Source: Topomyia yanbarensis | Taxonomy: Eukaryota > Arthropoda > Insecta > Diptera > Culicidae | Assembly (NCBI RefSeq): GCF_030247195.1 | Contig: NC_080671.1 | Span: forward strand, 411,566,044 to 411,630,043 | Direction: 5' to 3' | DNA: 64,000 nucleotides | Notes under the pieces: model-generated | Seen by the model: the letters and a program-made list of their open reading frames with translations, nothing else | The model's database searches: none | Told to the model about the DNA's origin: nothing | Position numbers and translations under genes: made by a program | Shown here: positions 55,920-64,000 of the stretch, piece by piece | Layout of the letters: each line of letters opens with the position of its first letter | Numbering within the stretch: position 1 is the first letter of the stretch

Positions 55920-58407
55920 ATCCAACAATCTTGAAATTTTACATGTGATCAACGCTTCTGTCTGTCACGTTACAAGTATACGCATATTTCATAAGATAAG
56001 TCTGAAAAAACGTTAAAACCAGAATCTATCACAATTGCACATTGTTAAGGCCACTAAATCGAACATTTTTTCTACAGAAAGTTATTTTCTATCATGAACC
56101 GTTTTCACTTTATTGTCATTTTTATACGTCTGCCACGTTACACAATTTTCGCAGTGAATTTGAAGGTTACCCGACTAAATTGAAAAAGTTTGTTCCGTTG
56201 GCCCCCAAATTTGCATGAGCATAGTTTTAAGTTTGAAGTATAGTTTTCCTGAAGAAAAACTTGTTTTTCGATTTTATGGAGTATTCTCAATGATCTGTCA
56301 CGTTACAACCAGAATATGTCACGTTACAGTTCTGTATTTTTATTTAAGCAAGGATATAGAGACAGTCGTACACAAATCATCCTTGATCTGAGAACTGAGT
56401 ATAAACGGGAAATTTCTTGTTTATTTTGAAAAACATTGGTTTTGGTGAACAAACGTGAATAACTTATGAAAAGGTCGTAGTTCCCGAAGTAACACATTAT
56501 GTCAAAAATAAAGCTAAAATAGCATTTGCATTTTGAAGGACAATTTTACATGAGAATGTTGAATTGAAAAACCATTTTGAAATACATTCTATAACTAAAT
56601 TATTTAATAAAAAAAAATTAAAATCAAAAATTAAACGAATTTTTGAAATATGTTTAATGTTTTGTTATTATTTTATTGTTATTTTCTCCACGATGCAATT
56701 ATATTTTAAACTTTTTTATTTGCATTTAAATAGTACACGTGTTATGTTTTTTCCTTTGGTATTTGTGAGTAATTTATTATAAGGAAACCCTTTTTTCACT
56801 ACTAGATATTTTCGTTGAAAAAAAATGTAAATTTTTCTCAAGAGCATTTTGCTTCGAAATGGTATTTAGTATTAATATTGTATAAGAAAATTATATTTGT
56901 GATTGGTAAATAGGGGAGCCCGGGGCTAGTTGGCGGTTGGGGTAAGTTAGCAGAATCCCTTTTCTCTGTTTCTATTAGACATATAGCGCTGCCTCTTTTT
57001 GTGTACCTCAAGTTATGTGAAATCCATTATCCAATGTGTTTTTGTTGCAAAACGATTTTTTTGGTGGAAGTTGTGGGTGATATTGTGTTTTTGAGCATAC
57101 CAAGTAAATTTTCTAAATTTTAAATACTTTGCGTTATTTTGGGTGTTTTTCAATCTATTTCCCGAATGATTATATTTTTCGATAGCGCTTGAAAAGAGCT
57201 TTCAGTATCCGTATAGATATTACATCTATCCACAAATAAAAGTTATTTTTAAATAGTTTTTCATAAAAAAAATGCGGTTAAGGTTAGTTGGCGGTACTGC
57301 ACGCGGGGCAAGTTGGCGGTACTATTTACAGTGCAAAAAAAGTCATCAAAAAAATTTATTTCTGAAATTAACTTCAAAGTATTTTTCTTGTGTATCTCGT
57401 CAAAGCAGGAGCTATTTATTCCGGCCAATCGCATAAAGAATTTCGAAAATTTGCTTTTGAATAGGGAGTACGCGTCAAAGTCAAAATACCGTGGTATTGA
57501 AACTGAAATATAATAGCAAAAGTCGGTTAATATACAGTTTTCTTGAAAAGACATTCAGCACGTTCCAAAAGGACCCTTAAGTAATTGAATCTCCATTTGA
57601 TTGCTTAGTTTTTGGCGTATCCACACATACCGCCAACTTACCCCAAGGCCGGGGTAAGTTGACGGGTTTTCCGCGTCACCTATTTTTTTCTCTAAAAATG
57701 GAGACAATGCATCAAAAATCAGAGATTTTGCCAACGATCTACTCTTTCATGTCGCGTGTTCTATTTTGCAAGATCTACCTACACCAAAGCGGTAAAAATT
57801 TAAAACTGAAAACACCGCCAACTAGCCCCAATCTCCCCTACTAAGAAATTTGGAAGTATACGTCAGGTCGTTAAAAATGCTTTCTTACTAATAACTCCTT
57901 AATACTGCAATTATAGTTTCTTCAGTTGTTATGCTTTTGTTAACAAAAAAATCATTGTTTTTTGTAATTATTTTTTCCAACTTTTTTTTGGTTCGTTTTT
58001 GAAAAATTTCACCAAAAATATTTACACAGAAGAATTAATTCCCTAGAGCTCGCTATCATATGGTTTTGCAGCACAAATGGCGATTTTCAAACAATATATT
58101 TTGGAAGTACTGCATTCAAGATCTCATACATTCTTTTTAAACATTACTCTTGAATAAAAATGGTTTGTTTAATAATGGACAATACTTAGTCTCCCATATA
58201 GATTAAACGTAGAAGGTTTCATCAGAATCGAAGATGGTGTCCATTTTTAACGTAATTTAATCAAACTTGATGGAATTGCTTTACAGGAGAAAACATCTGT
58301 CACCTTACATAAAATCAATTGTGATTTCTCAAAAATGAACAAAACTTTTAGGTTTTTACAATATTGTATCAAAAAGTAGACTTACACTAGTAAGAAAAAA
58401 TTGTAGG
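55920..58407 (+). repeat. Repeat family D, copy 3, longest
   Basis: TTTTGCTTCGAAATGGTATTTAG, then AAGAAAATTATATTTGTGATTGG (56,860-56,907), correspond to the left side of copies 1 and 2. CTCTTGAATAAAAATGG to GAATCGAAGATGG (58,145-58,238) corresponds to 40,291-40,382. It is interrupted by the TIR element at 56,911. The word TCTGTCACGTTACA or a close variant occurs at 55,961, 56,129, 56,294, 56,315 and 58,296. Only short frames. Confidence 0.6.
56911..57840. mobile_element. TA-flanked TIR element, 930 bp
   Basis: The left end is TAGGGGAGCCCGGGGCTAGT then TGGCGG. The reverse complement of the right end is TAGGGGAGATTGGGGCTAGT then TGGCGG. The word AGTTGGCGG with GGGGTAAGTTGGC variants recurs internally (57,285, 57,310, and inverted at 57,628). 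No transposase. The empty site is seen in repeat D copy 1 at about 39,615. Similar in layout to the MITE at 14,414 (TAGGGGAG start). Confidence 0.8.
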
Positions 58408-58415
58408 TTAGACAT

Positions 58416-59579
58416 TAGAGTGCCCAGAAAAATAACGAATTTTTGAAAACTCAATCGGCCCACCCCTGAGTCGATTCCTAGTCCCACCTGGAGTACTTGC
58501 TCCAAATTTGAAGCAAATCGGACAAGTCTAGTCTAGGACGAATGTGCCTGAAGTTTGTATGGGATTTTTCGACAATTTACATGGAGAAAACCCACTAACT
58601 CGCATTTTCGCCGCTAGGTGGCACTATATACATCGTATTATCACTGTAAGTGAAAATAAGAAAAATTATTTAATTGCCTACAACTTTGTCGAAGACTGTT
58701 AGTCAATCCGGCTTTGGTAAAAGAAGTCATTAAACTTTTAACAAAGTGATGTCTGAGTCAGTTTTGCATGGGGCCTAGCAGCGCATAGTTGTGGATCGGT
58801 ACTCGATTACCACCAACTATATATTTTTGTGAGATAATGGTTACATTTAGCTGAATAGTATATTCACAAGAATTGTAGTACATAATATGAGTTATGTTTT
58901 GGTTAGAAAATTTTAGTTCTACCTGTAACCGTATAAAGGGCGCCAACACTAACTTTTCATAGGAGTGAGATAGAATATCGAGATGTTCGGAAGAATTATT
59001 TAGAAATGCTTGCTCTACAACTTTGTGGAAGACACCTAATCTCTATCTCTTTCCGTTAAAAAGTTAGTGTTGGCACCCTCTATGCGGTAAAATGTGGAAC
59101 TAAAATGTTCTAACCAAAACATTACTCGTATTACTTACTATAAATCTTTCGAACATACTATTGACCTAAACCTAACCATTACTTCACAAAAATGTTTTGT
59201 TCGTGTGAATCAAATACTGATCCACAATCATGCACTGCTAGTCCCCATCAAAAACTGACTCAGACATCACTTCGTTAAAAGTTTAATAACTTCTTTTACC
59301 AAAGCCGGATTGACTAGCAGTCTTCAACAAATTTGTAGGCAATTAAATTATCTTTCTTATTTTCACTTACAGTGATAATACGATGCATATAGTGCAACCT
59401 AGCGAGTTAGTGGGTTTTCTCCATGTAAATTGTCGAAAAATCCCATACAAACTTCAGGCACGTTGGTCCGGTAGCTAGACTTGTCCGATTTGCTTTAAAT
59501 TTGGAGTAAGTACTCCTGGTGGAACTAGGAATCGACTTAGGCATGGGCCGATAGGGGTCATTTTTTTCTTGTCACTCTA
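58416..59579. mobile_element. hAT-like foldback element with very long inverted arms, 1,164 bp
   Basis: Ends TAGAGTGCCCAGAAAAA and, inverted, TAGAGTGACAAGAAAAA, flanked by TTAGACAT on both sides (58,408-58,415 and 59,580-59,587). Arms of about 500 bp pair almost along their whole length, for example GGCTTTGGTAAAAGAAGTCA with TGACTTCTTTTACCAAAGCC-type sequence at 59,290, down to CGCCAACACTAACTTTT near the centre (about 58,940 and 59,065). An 8-bp duplication and TAGAG start fit hAT. No coding capacity. Confidence 0.8.
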
Positions 59580-59587
59580 TTAGACAT

Positions 59588-61089
59588 TGTATGCATGCTG
59601 TTGGTGTGGTCCACAAAACTTTTTCGAATTTTTTATCTGCCACGTTACATGTTATTTGTTTTTCATTACTTCACAATTAAAAATAAGCATTAACTCATTT
59701 TCATCTCAAACTTTCAAGCAATATTGTATTAGACTTCGGCGGAAAAATGTGGTTTCAGGCTAAAAAGTTGAAAATATGAATTTTACTTACCTTTTTATCT
59801 CCTTACGGTGTTTTAGTCATTTTCAGGTCATGCAAGTAGCATCAACAAACTTGTATAGACATGGAATTTTTTTCTTGACTCACCATTCATATTTATTAAC
59901 ATTAGAGGTTATATACATACGAAAACATACAGTGTGACGCAAAATTTGATAAAAAATAATTTCGCCGGTGGTTGCCATTTTCGGAGCCTTGACCATATAA
60001 AATACAATTAAAGTTTCTTGAAACTACATTTAACAACCTTTGGTGTGGGAAAATAACATTAAAAATCGGTTCAGTGGTTCGGAAGTTAAGAATTAAAAAA
60101 AATCCACTTTCGAAAAATCACGATTTTTTGGATCAGTGGCACCCTAATGATGAAATAAAAAACTCGTTTCTAGTATTATTAGATAAGGAACGATTCAACC
60201 AAATGTTACGAAATTCTAAAAGATCCGTTAAAATATCCTCTAATTAAAAAATGATGCACTTTTGTGCAAATTTTCTGATTTGGATGCTCGAGATTTTTTT
60301 TTTCATTGTTTTTTTTTCTTTTTTTTACTCTTTCAAAGTTATATCCACTTCACACCATTTGGGATATTTTAATTCCTTGTTTCATTGAATAATTCGATAG
60401 AAATACTTTTATTTCGATACAACTTGTGAATCCAGAACATTATACTGTTGGACTACGATTACATTATAGATCTTTTCTTAATTTGATGGTATGGTACAAT
60501 AATCAAATCCAAGTAACTTTGCATATGTTCTACGAAATTTAGGTCTTATAGCATTAATTTCATAATCAAATTGGTCGTCAAGGTTAAGGCGCCCACTGAT
60601 CTTTCCAATCACTTTTCATATATCGAACACTCGAAGGGCTACAGTTAATACAGCAAAATGCACGTCTCAATTTTTTTTTCGTGGAATGTAATGTCAAAAG
60701 AGTTGTTCTCAAAAATTTATTTTTATTTGAACAGGATATCCATAGTTTCTTACAAAAATGTGGACCACTGTTCTTATGTGTTTTGAAGGGAAAGCCGTTC
60801 AATCATGTTTTCAGCGTAACGAAATATCAAAACAAACAAATTGAGGTAAAATTGTCCGAAGTTCTAGAATAATGATAGAACATTGACTCTAACATTGGTT
60901 AGCGCAAAAATATCTTTCAAAAAAATTAAATTAAAGGAATAAATTAAATTATTGGCGTGAAACTAACTAAACTGTGTAAATGTGTTTATTTCTTCTGATA
61001 CTGTGTGTCCACTAATGTAACTTCCTAAACGCGAGATTTGAAGCTATCCATTGAAAACTGTCTTAAAAATTGATTATCGACATGTAAAA
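59588..61089. other. AT-rich region, probably more repeat D
   Basis: TCTGCCACGTTACA at 59,636 continues the family-D motif series after the foldback element. The rest is AT-rich with long T and A runs (60,296-60,328). Opposed short frames at 60,584-60,872 have no domain. Confidence 0.35.
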
Positions 61090-61336
61090 TACACACTCAG
61101 TTTGACTCGATTATTTCCCAACAGCCGTGTAGTCAGCTAGTTTAGAATCTGATATCTCAGTAATGTGAAATTAGTTTGCTGATTTTCCAGTGAAATATTT
61201 TCCGAGTCTCAGCTTTCAAACGTCATTTTTACTGAAATCTCAGCAAAAAATTGTTTACTGAGATCTCAGCAGTTGAAATTTCAGCAAACATGCAAAGAAA
61301 AAGCTGAGATTTGGCAGAAATTAATAAGTGTGTATG
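61090..61336. repeat. Repeat G, copy 2 (CTCAG-rich, MITE-like)
   Basis: A dense cluster of ACTGAGATCTCAGCA, GAAATCTCAGC and GCTGAGATTTGG words in both orientations. The right border ATTAATAAGTGTGT is comparable, inverted, with the left border CACACAATTATTT of copy 1. It may be a MITE with internal palindromes. Confidence 0.5.
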
Positions 61337-61425
61337 AATATTCTAGACCCTCGGTACAACATTTCAAATATAAGCTCTGACAAAAAAGATCATCGAAGCA
61401 TTCTATTAGTGATACTGATTTCGCT

Positions 61426-62179
61426 GTGATAACATTTTCTACCAAAGACACCGTCCCCACTTTTCTTACTTCCATGAAGTTTTTTCTTGACTGCTCTCAG
61501 CCCACATATCGTTCCTTGCTCGGACGTGTAGCCGCGACCAACTGCTTTTACGAGAAAACCATAATTAGATACATAAAACTGTTTATGTTTCAATTTGAAA
61601 ACACTTACGGTTTGGTGTCAGAAAACCACCAGTGGCTTTGTGTTTCAGACACTGATGTTGGTTACCGTGACAAAACTTATCACCCGCCAATAAAGTGGAA
61701 TAGCACTGCTCAACGTTACTCCTGCACCACCACCAGGGTCGTCATTTATGATACTAAAACAATCAGTTACAGTGCACAACTTGAAACGCAGATATTAGAA
61801 ATAATGGAACCACCAACATGCCACCGACAGGATGTCTATAGCTATCAACAAAACGATGTCATTATCATTGACCGAAATCACTCGATTTCAATTAATAGTA
61901 AGTCTTCACATATTTCTTCTCGACTCTATCCACTGGATTGGTATTACGATACGACACAATACACGCTTGCATCGATACGGAACACACAAACATCATTCAC
62001 CGATACGGCGATTATTTTTATGGATACCAACCACCATCACCCGCCCCCTTCAACCCCCTACTCTCCTCGTGATCGGGCGATGTCGATGTCAGCTTCGACT
62101 GTTTTCCCGGCAGCTCCAACAGCAAACGCCAAACGTTTCCGGCGGAATGTTTTCCTTCGATTGGACACTCTGCTTTTCG
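61426..62179 (+). CDS. Unassigned exon candidate with splice donor
   Basis: A 259-codon open frame, the longest outside transposons. It is rich in Ser, Thr, Tyr and His and ends RFRRNVFLRLDTLLF directly before a consensus donor GGTGAGTACC (62,180). If coding, translation might begin at the ATG at 61,805 (MEPPTCHRQDVYSYQQ), which gives 125 codons before the donor. I recognise no domain. A second overlapping frame of 134 codons weakens the coding case. It could be a 5' exon of a host gene extending to the right, or chance. Confidence 0.3.
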
Positions 62180-62249
62180 GTGAGTACCATAACCCTATAC
62201 CATAACTTTGCGTCGCACCGCACCGCTTCCGGCTAGTGTTCAATGTACG

Positions 62250-64000
62250 TATACCGGATTTTTATATTCCTACTTACTACCACCGTATAGCCATGCAGTT
62301 GATCGTTTGCGACATGGCATTACTGTCATGTTTGCATCGACCGGTAGCCCGACTTGATATCGGTAAACCGGATATTGTTGGGGAGCGGTCCGAGAATTAG
62401 CTGAAAATTTTATTGAATCTTCATTGCGAGAAGTGGAAACATAAATTCAGCTAGTAAGATCTTGCTAATAACTAATTACATGGGAATTAGTTGTATCTTG
62501 TTTTAGAAAGGAAATCTCAATATCGTGTCCACATTACTAAATCACGTTACGTAATTCTTGATTAACCCAAGTAATCCCGTCCATGCCCAGCTCACTTCAA
62601 AGGTCTTACCCACCGCCGTAGCAGTGGTGTTTGTCCAAATGGAAACATGTGTTTTTAAGAGGCTCCCATAACGGACTGTTTCAGTGTACTGCTATCGCTA
62701 TCACTCCGATCCCATCGTTGTTCCACGGGCTCGACAATTTCGCAAAGTCGAAGTATCAACCCAGGCTGAACATGTTCATTACGTCAGCTATGCGAATTTC
62801 GGTCATGCATACATATAGCTATAGTTTCCGTTAAGAACAGGAACACCGCCGTAGCTAGCTGATGGTGCAGCAGTCTAGTAGCGACGAAGCAATGAAATTT
62901 TACTGCCTAGGGAAATTGTCCCGGGGAACACTGCTGCCTATATGTGATTCGATGTTTTTCTACGCTCTACTACCAATAGGGAAGTAAAACGCTGTGAAAA
63001 TTACGACACTTTGTTACTATGAATGAGCGGAACGTGGCGGCTTGCGTATTACTCTATTGCAGATGATGTTAAAATGAATATTGCACCAGGGCAATAAAAG
63101 ATTGTAACAAAGTCCGACTGTTAAACGAGTTCTGGAAGAGCGATCCACTTTGCAGGTTACTAATTCCTCTACATTTCAGATCTTCTCAGCGACGGCGACC
63201 TACGTTGTGATTATGGTCGAATTCGAGCTGGATGTGCCACAATTTTTTATTGACAGTTTAAAACCTTCGACGGGAAACCTAACCTCGCGAGGATTGATTT
63301 TAAACGACACCCACTAAAATAAATACACCTGCGACCCAAATAATGGTTTCTCATAACAAAACAATATCACAGCCTACATACAGCGGAGTAGTTAGAGTGT
63401 TATCTACAACCGCTGGCAAAGAATCGATGCACTTTCCTACGTGCTGTTTCACTTCTGCTCATCTATTTTGCCGACTTTAATAAGGTAGAACATCGTTGCT
63501 GAAAACCACAAAGAAAAGTTTTTCATTTTATTAATTTCCTCTTCCATTAGCACCGCGTGGGAAATCAGGAATGTTGCAAAAATGCGCCAGTAGTCTGCTT
63601 CAGATCTCGATGGAATGTTGCAGCTTTCCTGATAATTCTGTAACTATTTTAGCATTTCTTTCATTTAAAATAGGAATATGATTTGCAGCTTCCAACAGCA
63701 ATCTCTTCCGTTTGAGCCAGTGCTCTCATTCCAGTGGAAAACAAATAACAGAATCACATCACCTGAGCGGTGGTAACAAATTGGTGCACCTTTTTCACAC
63801 CTTCAGCCAAAGCGCAGCACTTCCGGCAGGTCTAGCGCTGATTGTAGGCGAAACTGAGCGGTGCAAGCGACCTACTCGTACGGGAAAGGATGCGGCTGCC
63901 GGGGATAGTTTTTACCGCACGTATCGGGTGCGAAATTCTACCGGCATACCTGAACAGAGCTCGAGCGGAGCTGTGCAGTGCAGTGGGCAAAAAGCAGAGT
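62250..64000. other. Right end: no gene recognised
   Basis: Mixed composition, without repeats seen elsewhere in the window and without open frames above 70 codons. The last 300 bases are GC-richer. Host non-coding DNA is the likeliest content. Confidence 0.35.

Noticed and set aside
1..64000. Endogenous viral elements, rRNA or tRNA genes, toxin or defence genes
   Set aside because: No viral, ribosomal, full tRNA, toxin or immune-effector signature was recognised on either strand.

Overview
The window looks like a transposon-rich stretch of a mosquito chromosome, most likely a culicine of the Aedes type. This is inferred from an AT-rich sequence with almost no host coding DNA, I-clade and Jockey-group non-LTR retrotransposons, a tRNA-derived SINE resembling the Aedes Feilai family, many TIR miniature elements with mosquito-type ends, and one insect gustatory receptor gene. 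No database search was possible, so family names rest on recognised motifs and on comparisons inside the window.

Layout. 1-11.8 kb is intergenic DNA with MITE-like elements, a SINE, dispersed repeats and relics of a non-LTR ORF1. 11.9-26.4 kb is a decayed Jockey-group element with RNase H that has been split by two insertions of one I-clade family: copy 1 (minus, 5'-truncated, 12,195-13,949) and copy 2 (plus, near full length, 14,278-21,386). Both sit between clean target-site duplications of 12 and 14 bp. Copy 2 has an intact 445-aa ORF1 with three zinc knuckles. Its ORF2 (endonuclease, RT, RNase H) is broken by one frameshift and one nonsense codon, and its 5'UTR carries a MITE. 26.5-31.6 kb holds a palindrome-rich repeat, a GC-richer unique stretch and a 282-bp tail fragment of the I-clade element (copy 4). 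31.6-39.6 kb is copy 3, heavily rearranged: its 5'UTR is separated from ORF1 by 2.65 kb of nested older elements, part of its RT is replaced by unrelated repeat DNA, and a deletion fuses ORF1 to the endonuclease.

42.2-47.3 kb contains the only host gene recognised: an insect gustatory receptor (7tm_7) with five exons. Its first exon is interrupted by a 3.18-kb hAT-like element flanked by a perfect 8-bp duplication, and no exon for the last transmembrane segment was found, so this allele is probably a pseudogene. 48.5-50.0 kb is an ancient I-clade ORF2 relic on the minus strand. 50.9-53.3 kb is an RT relic split by a 1.5-kb insertion. 53.5-60 kb is dominated by a long non-coding repeat family (called D here), itself interrupted by a probable solo LTR, a TA-flanked TIR element and a hAT-like foldback element. 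61.4-62.2 kb has an unassigned open exon candidate with a good splice donor; the rest shows nothing identifiable.

I found no operon, defence system or clearly new biochemical system. The most informative signals are the transposon-split receptor exon, the insertion chronology readable from target-site duplications, and two I-clade copies sharing the same nonsense codon.
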